Shown here: in pieces, positions 27,204 through 35,305 of the stretch
How positions within the stretch are numbered: the stretch's first letter is position 1
Layout of the letters: each line of letters begins with the position of its first letter
Assembly (NCBI GenBank): GCA_964400495.1
Contig: CAYNTS010000011.1
Span: forward strand, 1-44,793
Direction: 5' to 3'
DNA length: 44,793 nt
Source of the DNA: CAYNTS01 sp964400495
Lineage (GTDB): Bacteria > Fidelibacterota > Marinisomatia > SCGC-AAA003-L08 > D37C17
Notes under the pieces: model-generated
What the model saw: only the letters and a program-made list of their open reading frames with translations
The model's database searches: none
What the model was told of the DNA's origin: nothing
Translations under genes and position numbers: made by a program

Positions 27204-27466
27204 TGAGTGAAACAAGAACACGAAGAAATTTAGTTGGTGTTGTTTGTTCAACTAAAATGGAAAAAACTGTTGTGGTGCGCGTTTCAAGACGATTTCCTCA
27301 TCCTGTGTATAAAAAACAAGTAACGCAGTCAAAAAAATACTATGCTCATGATCCACAAAATAAATGTAACGATGGAGATATCGTACGAATTCGTGAATCA
27401 AGACCATTAAGTAAATTAAAAAGATGGACTGTTGAAGCTATTGAAAAGAAAGCTGTTGAGGTTTAA
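27203..27466 (+). CDS. rpsQ: 30S ribosomal protein S17
   Basis: An 87-residue OB-fold protein with RRNLVGVVCSTKMEKTVVVRVSRRFPHPVYKK and the basic loop KKYYAHDPQNKCNDGDIVRIRESRPLSKLKRW. S17 is a primary binder of 16S rRNA. It overlaps rpmC by 1 nt and precedes rplN by 10 nt. Confidence 0.97.
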   Translation: MSETRTRRNLVGVVCSTKMEKTVVVRVSRRFPHPVYKKQVTQSKKYYAHDPQNKCNDGDIVRIRESRPLSKLKRWTVEAIEKKAVEV

Positions 27467-27476
27467 GGGTTAAATA

Positions 27477-27845
27477 ATGATCCAACAAGAATCAAGATTA
27501 AATGTAGCGGATAACACCGGAGCTAAAGAAGTTCTGTGTATTCGTGTTTTGGGTGGCACAAAACGAAGATATGCTAGAGTAGGAGATACAATTGTTGTAT
27601 CTGTTAAAAAAGCAATACCTGGTGGAGTGGTAAAAAAAGGTGAGCTATCTGACGCTGTTATTGTAAGAACTAAAAAAGAAATTCGTCGAAAAGATGGTTC
27701 ATATATTCGATTTGATGAAAATGCTGCTGTTCTTATAAATAAACAAATGGAACCAAAAGGTACTCGGGTTTTTGGGCCAGTTGCAAGAGAATTGCGTGAA
27801 AAGAAATTTATGAAAATTTTATCATTAGCACCTGAGGTAATATAA
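27477..27845 (+). CDS. rplN: 50S ribosomal protein L14
   Basis: 122 residues, starting MIQQESRLNVADNTGAKEVLCIRVLGG, with IRRKDGSYIRFDENAAVLIN and GTRVFGPVARELREKKFMKILSLAPEV at the end. L14 faces the 30S subunit and is the RsfS docking site. It shares one base with the next start. Confidence 0.98.
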   Translation: MIQQESRLNVADNTGAKEVLCIRVLGGTKRRYARVGDTIVVSVKKAIPGGVVKKGELSDAVIVRTKKEIRRKDGSYIRFDENAAVLINKQMEPKGTRVFGPVARELREKKFMKILSLAPEVI

Positions 27846-28150
27846 TGAAAATTAAAAAAGGTGATACAGTTCAAGTCATTTCTGGAGCAGATAAAGGTAA
27901 GACTGGACGCGTTATCAAAGTATTTATTCCAACAGAACGTATTATTGTTGAAGGTGTAAATCAAGTAAAGCGTCATATGAGACCAACTCAAGATAATCCT
28001 CAAGGTGGGATTGTTGAAAAAGAAGCGTCTATCCATGTTTCAAACGTTATGTTAATGGTGGGTGGAAGTGCAACTAAAGTTGGGTATAAAATTCTTGACG
28101 ATGGAAAGAAAACACGATATTCTAAAAAAACAGGCGATATAATAGATTAA
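27845..28150 (+). CDS. rplX: 50S ribosomal protein L24
   Basis: A 101-residue protein with an N-terminal KOW motif (IKKGDTVQVISGADKGKTGRVIKV) and KRHMRPTQDNPQGGIVEKEASIHVSNVML. L24 starts 50S assembly and lies at the tunnel exit. The ATG overlaps the last base of the rplN stop (TAATG). Confidence 0.96.
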   Translation: MKIKKGDTVQVISGADKGKTGRVIKVFIPTERIIVEGVNQVKRHMRPTQDNPQGGIVEKEASIHVSNVMLMVGGSATKVGYKILDDGKKTRYSKKTGDIID

Positions 28151-28154
28151 AATC

Positions 28155-28748
28155 ATGGCTGAAGAAAAATATATACCTAGATTACTCAAACAATTTAAAG
28201 AATCAACGCAAACTGAAGTTGGTAAAAAATTGGGTATCAAAAATGTAATGCGTATTCCAAAATTAGAAAAAATTGTTCTAAATATGGGAATTGGTGATGC
28301 AAAAGATAATAAGAATCATATTTTACAAGCAGTAGAAGAATTAACTACAATTTCTGGACAACAAGCTGTAAAAACATTTGCAAAAAAAGCGATTTCAAAT
28401 TTTAAAATTAGAGAAATGGATCCGTTGGGTGTTCGTGTAACTTTGCGAAACGAACGGATGTATGAATTTTTAGATCGTTTTATTTCAGTTGCTTCTCCAC
28501 GTATTAGAGACTTTCAAGGATTTCCATCAAAAGGGTTCGATGGAAATGGAAATTATAATTTTGGCTTAACAGAACAAATTGTATTTCCTGAAATAAACTA
28601 TGATAAAGTAAATAAAATTAGGGGCATGAATATTACTATTGTAACGTCTGCTCAAACTGATGAGGAAGCGTACGAGTTATTACTTGCTCTTGGTTTCCCA
28701 ATTCGTCAGAAAAAAAACAAACAAGTTGAACAAGAGGTTGCAGCTTAA
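28155..28748 (+). CDS. rplE: 50S ribosomal protein L5
   Basis: 197 residues, against about 180 usual. The core is complete (GIKNVMRIPKLEKIVLNMGIGDA, PLGVRVTLRNERMYEFLDRF, PRIRDFQGFPSKGFDGNGNYNFG, NITIVTSAQTDEEAYELL), and a short Lys/Gln/Glu-rich tail follows LLALGFPI. L5 binds 5S rRNA with L18. It shares a base with the rpsN start. Confidence 0.97.
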   Translation: MAEEKYIPRLLKQFKESTQTEVGKKLGIKNVMRIPKLEKIVLNMGIGDAKDNKNHILQAVEELTTISGQQAVKTFAKKAISNFKIREMDPLGVRVTLRNERMYEFLDRFISVASPRIRDFQGFPSKGFDGNGNYNFGLTEQIVFPEINYDKVNKIRGMNITIVTSAQTDEEAYELLLALGFPIRQKKNKQVEQEVAA

Positions 28749-28933
28749 TGGCAAGAAAAGCACTAGTTGTAAAGGCACAGAGAAAGCCAAAATTTTCTAC
28801 AAGAAAATATACTCGATGTAATAATTGTGGTAGGCCTCATGCTGTGTATAGAAAATTTGGATTATGCAGGATCTGTTTTAGAGAAATGGCTCATAAGGGT
28901 CAGATTCCTGGTGTAACGAAAGCAAGTTGGTAA
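28748..28933 (+). CDS. rpsN: 30S ribosomal protein S14, zinc-binding type
   Basis: A 61-residue short form with two C-x2-C pairs (CNNC and CRIC) around GRPHAVYRKFGL, ending GQIPGVTKASW. The short form with zinc is the ancestral type; long zinc-free paralogues carry about 100 residues. With L33 and L36 it shows that this ribosome retains zinc forms of several small proteins. Confidence 0.97.
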   Translation: MARKALVVKAQRKPKFSTRKYTRCNNCGRPHAVYRKFGLCRICFREMAHKGQIPGVTKASW

Positions 28934-28947
28934 AGGATGTTTGATTT

Positions 28948-29346
28948 ATGTCAATGAGTGATCCAGTAGCAGATTATTTAACTAGAATTAGAAACGCACA
29001 AGCTGCGTTAAAAAAATGGGTTGATATTCCTGCTTCAAATTTAAAGATCAGAGTTTCTTATGTACTTAAAGAAGAACATTTTATTCGTGATTTTATTTTA
29101 ATAAAAGATGATAAACAAAATGTTTTGAGAGTATTCTTGAATTATGACTTTGATAACAAGCCAGTTATTCACGGTTTGAAAAGAATTAGTAAACCAGGTT
29201 GTAGAAATTATGTACCTGCAAACAAGCTACCTAGAGTTTTAAACGGAATGGGTATTGCTGTTCTAACAACATCAAAAGGTGTTGTTTCTAGCAAAAAAGC
29301 CAAGATGTTAAATGTAGGTGGTGAAGTTTTGTGTCATATTTGGTAA
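28948..29346 (+). CDS. rpsH: 30S ribosomal protein S8
   Basis: 132 residues starting MSMSDPVADYLTRIRNAQ, with PVIHGLKRISKPGCRNYV and GIAVLTTSKGVVSSKKAKMLNVGGEVLCHIW at the C-terminus. AAGGA lies before the first ATG. An internal ATG two codons on is possible, but the family begins MSM(x)DP. S8 binds the central domain of 16S rRNA and in E. coli represses the spc operon. Confidence 0.97.
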   Translation: MSMSDPVADYLTRIRNAQAALKKWVDIPASNLKIRVSYVLKEEHFIRDFILIKDDKQNVLRVFLNYDFDNKPVIHGLKRISKPGCRNYVPANKLPRVLNGMGIAVLTTSKGVVSSKKAKMLNVGGEVLCHIW

Positions 29347-29365
29347 GGAAGAGAAGAGTCTATTA

Positions 29366-29911
29366 ATGTCACATATAGGTAAAAAACCAATTGATATACC
29401 TGAGGGTGTTCAAGTTGAAATAAAAGGTGGTTGCTTAATTAATATTAAGGGAAAACTCGGAGAATTATCTCAATCTTTCAGCTCTGAAATTAAAGTGTCT
29501 GTTGAAGATAAACTTGTTAATGTAACTCGACCAACTGATGGGAAAACCCATCGTGAGTTACATGGTTTAACACGCGCATTGATTTCTAATATGGTATCGG
29601 GTGTTACAGAAGGATTTAAAAAGGAATTAACTTTAGTTGGCGTAGGTTTTACAGCATCGAGTAAGGGTAGTATGCTACTTATAAATGCTGGTTACTCACA
29701 TCCAATTTATTTTCAAAAACCTGAAGGAATTGAATTTGAAACTCCAAATGCAACAACAATTGTTGTAAAAGGAATTGACAAACAATCTGTTGGACAGGTA
29801 GCTGCAAAAATTAGATCTATTAGAAAACCAGAGCCATATAAAGGTAAAGGTATAAAATATACCGACGAACACATTAGAAGAAAAGCTGGTAAGACAGTTG
29901 GAGTAGGATAA
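29366..29911 (+). CDS. rplF: 50S ribosomal protein L6
   Basis: 181 residues from ATG 29366 (MSHIGKKPIDIPEGVQVEI). The frame is open back to 29318, but that start would overlap rpsH and add 16 unrelated residues, while GGAAGAGAAG lies before 29366, so the shorter form is chosen. The C-terminal signature KPEPYKGKGIKYTDEHIRRKAGKT is intact. L6 lies near the factor-binding site. Confidence 0.96.
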   Translation: MSHIGKKPIDIPEGVQVEIKGGCLINIKGKLGELSQSFSSEIKVSVEDKLVNVTRPTDGKTHRELHGLTRALISNMVSGVTEGFKKELTLVGVGFTASSKGSMLLINAGYSHPIYFQKPEGIEFETPNATTIVVKGIDKQSVGQVAAKIRSIRKPEPYKGKGIKYTDEHIRRKAGKTVGVG

Positions 29912-29912
29912 A

Positions 29913-30287
29913 ATGGCTGATAAAAACAAAAGTAAAAGAAATAGTTGGCTTAAAAAAAGAAGCCGGGTTAAATATAAACTAGGTGTTGTAGGTAAGTATC
30001 CTCGGTTAGTTGTTTTTAGATCAAATGTTCATATTTATGCACAACTTATTGATGATAATGAAGGTAAAATTATAGCATCAGCTTCAACAAATGATAAAGA
30101 ATTATCTAAAACAATTTCTAGTATTGAAGGTAAAATTAAGAAAAGTACTGAAGTTGGCAAAACAATAGGTACTAAGATAAAAAGTCAAAAAATCGAAAAG
30201 ATTGTTTTTGATAGAAATGGCTATAAATATCATGGAAGAGTAAAAGCATTAGCTGAAGCTGTCCGTGAATCTGGAATCCAATTTTAA
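29913..30287 (+). CDS. rplR: 50S ribosomal protein L18
   Basis: 124 residues with RVKYKLGVVGKYPRLVVFRSNVHIYAQLIDD, VGKTIGTKIKSQKIEKIVFDRNGYKYHGRVKALAEAVRESGIQF. The C-terminal half is the 5S rRNA-binding core. It begins 1 nt after rplF. Confidence 0.97.
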   Translation: MADKNKSKRNSWLKKRSRVKYKLGVVGKYPRLVVFRSNVHIYAQLIDDNEGKIIASASTNDKELSKTISSIEGKIKKSTEVGKTIGTKIKSQKIEKIVFDRNGYKYHGRVKALAEAVRESGIQF

Positions 30288-30299
30288 ACGGAGAATAAT

Positions 30300-30806
30300 T
30301 TGAATTTTATAGTAAATCCAACAGAACTTGAATTAAATGAAGAAACGGTTGTCGCAATTAACCGAGTTTCTAAAGCTACTACTGGTGGACGAAGAATGCG
30401 TTTTAACTGTGTAGTTGTTGTAGGTGATGGTAAGGGACATGTAGGTATTGGATTGGGAAAAGCAAATGAAGTTGCTTCTGCTGTGAATAAAGCAAAAGAT
30501 GTTGCTAAAAAGAATATTTTTAAAGCTCCACTTATTAATGGAACAATCCCTCATAAAATTGACATCAAATTTGGCTCTGTTAAATTAATGTTAAAACCTG
30601 CTGCTCCTGGTACAGGTATCATTGCAGGTGGTCCAGTTAGAGCGGTATTAGAGCAATTAGGTATTGCAAACATTCTAACCAAAAATACTGGTTCAACTAA
30701 TGCAATTAACGTTGTAAAAGCTGTTGAGTATGGATTAAAACAATTACGAGATCCATTGACTGTTTCTCGTCAACGTGGTATTTCAATGAAAGAACTTTTT
30801 TCTTAG
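30300..30806 (+). CDS. rpsE: 30S ribosomal protein S5
   Basis: 168 residues. EETVVAINRVSKATTGGRRMRFNCVVVVGDGKGHVGIGLGKANEV forms the N-terminal double-stranded-RNA-binding fold, followed by PAAPGTGIIAGGPVRAVLEQLGI in the C-terminal fold. The start is TTG 30300, preceded by CGGAG; no ATG lies upstream in frame. S5 contributes to decoding accuracy at the mRNA entry. Confidence 0.96.
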   Translation: MNFIVNPTELELNEETVVAINRVSKATTGGRRMRFNCVVVVGDGKGHVGIGLGKANEVASAVNKAKDVAKKNIFKAPLINGTIPHKIDIKFGSVKLMLKPAAPGTGIIAGGPVRAVLEQLGIANILTKNTGSTNAINVVKAVEYGLKQLRDPLTVSRQRGISMKELFS

Positions 30807-30815
30807 AGAATATTT

Positions 30816-30998
30816 ATGGCAAATAAATTAAAAATTACACAAATTAAAAGTGCGATTGGATATCGCAAAAGAGCTAAAGATACATTGATAGCGCTTGGTA
30901 TCAAAAAAATGAATTCATCTGTTATTCAAAATGAGACACCCGCTATTAAGGGAATGGTAAATTCAATTTCTCATTTATTGAAAGTCGAGGAAGTATAG
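30816..30998 (+). CDS. rpmD: 50S ribosomal protein L30
   Basis: 60 residues: KLKITQIKSAIGYRKRAKDTLIALGIKKMNSSVIQNETPAIKGMVNSISHLLKVEE, the complete L30 fold. It lies between rpsE and rplO with 9- and 1-nt spacers. Some phyla lack rpmD, so its presence is mildly informative. Confidence 0.95.
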   Translation: MANKLKITQIKSAIGYRKRAKDTLIALGIKKMNSSVIQNETPAIKGMVNSISHLLKVEEV

Positions 30999-30999
30999 T

Positions 31000-31440
31000 A
31001 TGGGCTTAGATAATTTAAAGCCTGCAAAAGGTTCTGTTAGAAACAGAAAAAGAATTGGTCGTGGTAATGCTACTGGTCAAGGAAGAACTGCTGGTAAAGG
31101 ACACAAAGGTTATCATTCTCGATCTGGTACAAAAGCTAAATTTCACTTTGAAGGTGGACAAACACCTATGATGAGAAGACTCCCTAAGCGAGGATTTTCA
31201 AACTATCATTTCAGAAAAGAAATTCAAATTGTTAACTTAAATAGAATCCAGAATTTAGGTTTAGATAAAGTAGATGTGAATACATTGATTGAAAATGGAA
31301 TTGTAAAAAAAGCACATTTACCTGTTAAAATTCTAGGGAATGGTGAAATTACTTCAGCTGTAGAAGTATCAGCAGATTTTTTTAGTCAGTCTGCAATTGA
31401 GCAAATTGAAAAAGCTGGTGGTAAGGTTATTTACTTATGA
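31000..31440 (+). CDS. rplO: 50S ribosomal protein L15
   Basis: 146 residues with the glycine/arginine-rich N-terminus GSVRNRKRIGRGNATGQGRTAGKGHKG and FEGGQTPMMRRLPKRGFSN, followed by a globular C-terminal domain ending EKAGGKVIYL. Its TGA stop overlaps the secY ATG (ATGA). Confidence 0.97.
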   Translation: MGLDNLKPAKGSVRNRKRIGRGNATGQGRTAGKGHKGYHSRSGTKAKFHFEGGQTPMMRRLPKRGFSNYHFRKEIQIVNLNRIQNLGLDKVDVNTLIENGIVKKAHLPVKILGNGEITSAVEVSADFFSQSAIEQIEKAGGKVIYL

Positions 31441-32765
31441 TAGAAAAGTTTCTAAATGTTTTTAAAATTCCAGATTTGCGTAAAAAATTATTTTTTACGC
31501 TTATGCTTCTTGTTATATATAGATTAGGTGGTTTAGTACCAGTACCAGGAATTGATAGAGTAGCTCTTGCTGCAGTAATGCAAAATTTCAACAATTCTCT
31601 ACTCGGTTTATATGATATGTTTGTTGGTGGTTTCTTTTCACAAGCATCTATATTTGCACTAGGTATTATGCCTTATATTTCATCTTCAATTATTATTCAA
31701 TTGTTGGGTGCAGTAATTCCGTATTTTCAACGGTTGCAAAAAGAAGGTGAAGAAGGAAGAAAGAAAATTATCCAAATCACACGATATGGAACCGTGCTTA
31801 TTGCAAGTTTACAAGCAATTGGTGTATCAGTTTTCCTTGCGAGTTATCCTGTAACTCAATCTGGACCTGTTGTTCCAAACCCAGACTTTTTCTTTTACTT
31901 TGTAACAATAGTTACATTAGTAACAGGAACAGTTTTTGTGATGTGGTTGGGTGAACAAATATCTGATCATGGAATTGGTAATGGTATCTCATTAATTATC
32001 ATGGTTGGTATTTTAGCTAGAGCACCACACGTATTCAATCAACAAGTTGCTTTAATGCGTGATGGATTAGCAAATCCATTTGAGAGTTTATTCTTACTTG
32101 TTCTTATGTTTGGTATAACTTACTTTGTTGTTGCAATCCAAACAGGTGTCAGAAAAATTCCTGTTCAATATGCAAAACGAGTTGTAGGAAGAAAAGTATA
32201 TGGAGGACAATCTACACATATTCCATTGAAAATATTAACAGCTGGAGTGATGCCTATTATTTTTGCACAAGCATTGATGTTTATTCCTAATACAGTTGCA
32301 TCATTTTTCTCAGAAAATGCATTTGGAGAGTGGTTGACACGAGTTTTTGCTCCAACACATTTTGTGTATTCACTATTCTTTGCATTTTTAATAATTATAT
32401 TTACTTATTTTTACACTGCAATTGCTTTTAATCCAGTAGATGTTGCTGATAATATGAAAAAGCAAGGTGGATTTATTCCAGGGGTTAGGCCTGGTAAGGC
32501 AACAGCAGATTTTATTGATAGAATTTTAACAAGAGTAACATTACCTGCATCAATATTTTTGGCATTTATTGCAATATTCCCATCTATATTGACAAATTTA
32601 TTCAATGTTGATTTTTCACTTGCAAGTTTTTATGGTGGTACAAGTTTGTTGATTATCGTAGGTGTAGCTTTGGATACACTCCAACAGATTGAGTCGCATT
32701 TAATTATGCGTCATTACGATGGCTTTTTGAAATCCGGTAAGATTAAGGGTAGAAACCGTAAATAA
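31437..32765 (+). CDS. secY: Preprotein translocase subunit SecY
   Basis: A 442-residue inner-membrane channel with about ten membrane spans. The plug/first loop reads GGLVPVPGIDR near residues 31-41, GIMPYISSSIIIQLL at about 77-91, GEQISDHGIGNGISLIIM near 178-195, and the conserved cytoplasmic GVRKIPVQYAKR and NPVDVADNMKKQGGFIPGVRPG segments follow. It forms the Sec channel with SecE (7171). It overlaps rplO by 4 nt. adk, which in many bacteria lies between secY and map, is absent here. Confidence 0.98.
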   Translation: MIEKFLNVFKIPDLRKKLFFTLMLLVIYRLGGLVPVPGIDRVALAAVMQNFNNSLLGLYDMFVGGFFSQASIFALGIMPYISSSIIIQLLGAVIPYFQRLQKEGEEGRKKIIQITRYGTVLIASLQAIGVSVFLASYPVTQSGPVVPNPDFFFYFVTIVTLVTGTVFVMWLGEQISDHGIGNGISLIIMVGILARAPHVFNQQVALMRDGLANPFESLFLLVLMFGITYFVVAIQTGVRKIPVQYAKRVVGRKVYGGQSTHIPLKILTAGVMPIIFAQALMFIPNTVASFFSENAFGEWLTRVFAPTHFVYSLFFAFLIIIFTYFYTAIAFNPVDVADNMKKQGGFIPGVRPGKATADFIDRILTRVTLPASIFLAFIAIFPSILTNLFNVDFSLASFYGGTSLLIIVGVALDTLQQIESHLIMRHYDGFLKSGKIKGRNRK

Positions 32766-32783
32766 CTATTTTTTGCTTTACTA

Positions 32784-33527
32784 GTGATACATCTAAAAAG
32801 TAATGAAGAAATAGAAAAGGTTTACCGAGCAGGTCAAATCGTTAAGGATACTTTATGTATGCTTGAAGAATATGTTGTTCCAGGTGTTAAAACATTGGAA
32901 CTTGACAGGCGAGCTGAAGAATTTATTAAATCACGTGGTGCATTGCCAGGGTTTAAAGGATTATATGGTTTTCCTGCGACTTTGTGTATTTCTATTGAAG
33001 ATGAGGTTGTGCATGGTATTCCAAACAATCGAAAACTAAAAGAAGGTGAAATTGTTAGTGTCGATTGTGGTTCTTATATTGATGATTTCTACGGAGATCA
33101 TGCTAGAACATTTCCAGTTGGTAAAATTAACAATGAGAAGAGAAAACTTCTCAATGAAACTGAGATATGCTTGACAAAAGGCATTGAACAGGTTGTTGTA
33201 AATAACACCGTTGGTGATATTGGAAGTGTGGTTCAAACTCATGCTGAATCTCTAGGATATGGAGTTGTTAAGGAGTTGGTTGGACATGGAATTGGAAAAA
33301 AATTACATGAAGAACCTCAAATTCCAAATTATGGAAAGTCAGGAAGAGGACCTAAAATTCAGGTTGGAATGTGTTTAGCAATTGAGCCTATGATTAACAT
33401 GGGAACACCGGATATTTACACTGGAAAAGATGAGTGGACTGTATATACAGCTGATGGAAAACCCTCAGCGCATTTTGAGCATACAGTTGCTTTAACAGAA
33501 AAAGGAGTGAGGATACTCACCAAATAA
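32784..33527 (+). CDS. map: Methionine aminopeptidase, type I
   Basis: A 247-residue metalloprotease that removes the initiator methionine from new proteins. Metal ligands are visible at Asp94, Asp105, His168, Glu201 and Glu232, with His77 and His175 in the active site. The start is GTG 32784 with a weak ribosome binding site; no in-frame ATG precedes the conserved part. Its TAA overlaps the infA ATG (TAATG). Confidence 0.96.
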   Translation: MIHLKSNEEIEKVYRAGQIVKDTLCMLEEYVVPGVKTLELDRRAEEFIKSRGALPGFKGLYGFPATLCISIEDEVVHGIPNNRKLKEGEIVSVDCGSYIDDFYGDHARTFPVGKINNEKRKLLNETEICLTKGIEQVVVNNTVGDIGSVVQTHAESLGYGVVKELVGHGIGKKLHEEPQIPNYGKSGRGPKIQVGMCLAIEPMINMGTPDIYTGKDEWTVYTADGKPSAHFEHTVALTEKGVRILTK

Positions 33528-33745
33528 TGGCAAAAGAAGCTGCAATAGAAGTTGATGGTTTGATTGTTGAAACTTTACCTAATGCAATGTTTAGAGTAAA
33601 GTTAGAAAATGAACATGAAGTGTTAGCACACGTATCAGGTAAAATGCGTATGCATTATATTAAAATACTTCCTGGTGATAAAGTTAAATTAGAATTATCA
33701 CCGTATGATTTGAGTCGTGGAAGAATAACTTATAGGTATAAATAA
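33527..33745 (+). CDS. infA: Translation initiation factor IF-1
   Basis: A 72-residue OB-fold protein: AIEVDGLIVETLPNAMFRVKLENEHEVLAHVSGKMRMHYIKILPGDKVKLELSPYDLSRGRITYRYK. It binds the 30S A site during initiation. Translationally coupled to map through a 1-nt overlap and followed by rpmJ after 9 nt. Confidence 0.98.
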   Translation: MAKEAAIEVDGLIVETLPNAMFRVKLENEHEVLAHVSGKMRMHYIKILPGDKVKLELSPYDLSRGRITYRYK

Positions 33746-33754
33746 GAGGCGTAT

Positions 33755-33868
33755 ATGAAAGTTCGTGCTTCAGTAAAGAAAATTTGTGATAAATGTCAGA
33801 TAATTAGAAGACATGGTGTCGTTCGAGTTATTTGCGAAAATCCTAAACATAAACAAAGACAAGGTTAG
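33755..33868 (+). CDS. rpmJ: 50S ribosomal protein L36
   Basis: 37 residues, MKVRASVKKICDKCQIIRRHG followed by a VVRVICENPKHKQRQG tail. It has the zinc set C-x2-C (residues 11 and 14), Cys27 and His32 of the C+ form. GAGGCG precedes the ATG. It lies between infA and rpsM, its usual place, with 9-nt spacers on each side. Confidence 0.96.
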   Translation: MKVRASVKKICDKCQIIRRHGVVRVICENPKHKQRQG

Positions 33869-33877
33869 GAGTATATC

Positions 33878-34252
33878 TTGGCACGTATAGCTGGTGTAGA
33901 TTTACCAAGAAACAAAAAAATAGAATTTGCCTTACCATACATTTATGGTATTGGTGTAAGTAGTTCAAAGAAAATTCTTGATAATGCTGGAGTTGATCCA
34001 AATATCAGAGTTAATGAACTAAATGAAGAACAGTTGTTATCAATTAGAAATGCAATTGCCGATAATTTTACTGTAGAAGGTGAGATGCGAGGAATAGTTT
34101 CTCGTAATATCAAGCGATTAATGGATATTGGTAATTATAGAGGATTAAGACATAGGTCAGGTTTGCCTGTTCGAGGTCAAAATACAAAAAATAATTCTAG
34201 AACTCGTAAAGGTAAAAAGAAAACTGTTGCGGGTAAGAAAAGTGCAATTTAA
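33878..34252 (+). CDS. rpsM: 30S ribosomal protein S13
   Basis: 124 residues: ARIAGVDLPRNKKIEFALPYIYGIG, a helix-two-turns-helix segment, then IGNYRGLRHRSGLPVRGQNTKNNSRTRKGKKKTV. The start is TTG 33878 with AGGAG 9 nt upstream. S13 contacts the P-site tRNA and bridges to the 50S. Confidence 0.97.
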   Translation: MARIAGVDLPRNKKIEFALPYIYGIGVSSSKKILDNAGVDPNIRVNELNEEQLLSIRNAIADNFTVEGEMRGIVSRNIKRLMDIGNYRGLRHRSGLPVRGQNTKNNSRTRKGKKKTVAGKKSAI

Positions 34253-34269
34253 CACAGGAGTAGAATCAA

Positions 34270-34653
34270 TTGGCTAGACCAGTAAAGAAAAAAAAGAAGG
34301 TAAAAGTAGATCCTGAGGGGATAGCTTTTGTTAAGGCAACGTTTAACAATACTATTATTTCTCTTACTGATAAATTTGGAAATGCAATAGCTTGGTCAAG
34401 TGCAGGTATGCTTGGATTTAAGGGATCACGTAAAAGTACTCCATTTGCTGCTACACAAGCAGCAGAAAAAGTAGCAAAAGAGGCAATGGCTATGGGACTT
34501 ACAACTGTTGAAGTTAGATTAAAAGGACCTGGCGGTGGTAGAGAAGCTGCTGTGCGTGGTTTGCGTGCAACAGGTCTAAATGTTTCATTAATTATGGATG
34601 TGACACCTATTCCTCATAATGGTTGCCGTCCACCTAAGAAAAGAAGAGTTTAA
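34270..34653 (+). CDS. rpsK: 30S ribosomal protein S11
   Basis: 127 residues with a lysine-rich N-terminus, GIAFVKATFNNTIISLTDKFGNAIAWSSAG, GFKGSRKSTPFAATQAAEK and VTPIPHNGCRPPKKRRV at the end. The start is TTG 34270, with CAGGAG upstream. S11 lies on the 30S platform near the mRNA exit. Confidence 0.97.
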   Translation: MARPVKKKKKVKVDPEGIAFVKATFNNTIISLTDKFGNAIAWSSAGMLGFKGSRKSTPFAATQAAEKVAKEAMAMGLTTVEVRLKGPGGGREAAVRGLRATGLNVSLIMDVTPIPHNGCRPPKKRRV

Positions 34654-34668
34654 TTAAGGGTTATTTGA

Positions 34669-35280
34669 ATGGCAAAGTATAATGGACCAAGAGCAAGAGT
34701 GTGTAGAAGATTGGAATTTCCAGTTTTTGAATCTCCTAAATTTACTTCAATAAGAAAAAATTATATTCCAGGACAACATGGTCAATCTAGAAGATCAAAA
34801 TTATCAAATTATGGTATTCAATTACGTGAAAAACAACGTATTAAATATTTGTATGGTGTTCTAGAAAAACAATTTAGAACATATTTTAAAAAGGCACAAA
34901 ATAAAATGGGTCCTACTGGACACAATTTATTAATCATGCTTGAATCACGTTTGGATAATACTGTTTATAGATTAGGTCTTGCACCAACTCGAAGAAGTGC
35001 TCGGCAATTAGTTTCTCATAAACATTTTTTAGTTAATAATCGAGCAACTAATATTCCATCATTTCAATTAAAATCTGGTGATGTTATTCAAGTGCGTAAC
35101 AAAAGCAAAAAATTAGAACTATTTCAAGAGTCAATGAGACGTGTTCAAGGTGATAATCCAGCACCATGGTTAACGTTAGACAAAGCAAAATTAAAAGGTA
35201 GTTTTGATACATTGCCCGAACGAGATGAAATACCAGAACCAGTTAATGAACAATTGGTTGTTGAACTTTACTCTAAATAA
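34669..35280 (+). CDS. rpsD: 30S ribosomal protein S4
   Basis: 203 residues. The N-terminus is the zinc-free kind with a single Cys12 in place of the Cys cluster. YIPGQHGQSRRSKLSNYGIQLREKQRIKYLYGVLE follows, then the S4 RNA-binding domain with LESRLDNTVYRLGLAPTRRSARQLVSHKHFLVNN. S4 starts 30S assembly and in E. coli represses the alpha operon. Confidence 0.97.
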   Translation: MAKYNGPRARVCRRLEFPVFESPKFTSIRKNYIPGQHGQSRRSKLSNYGIQLREKQRIKYLYGVLEKQFRTYFKKAQNKMGPTGHNLLIMLESRLDNTVYRLGLAPTRRSARQLVSHKHFLVNNRATNIPSFQLKSGDVIQVRNKSKKLELFQESMRRVQGDNPAPWLTLDKAKLKGSFDTLPERDEIPEPVNEQLVVELYSK

Positions 35281-35305
35281 TATACTTTAAAATAGGAATA
35301 ACTAG

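Noticed and set aside
27470..28036. A 188-codon antisense reading frame opposite rplN and rplX
   Set aside because: Long for a shadow, but both plus-strand genes are textbook ribosomal proteins and the antisense product shows no domain or ribosome binding site.
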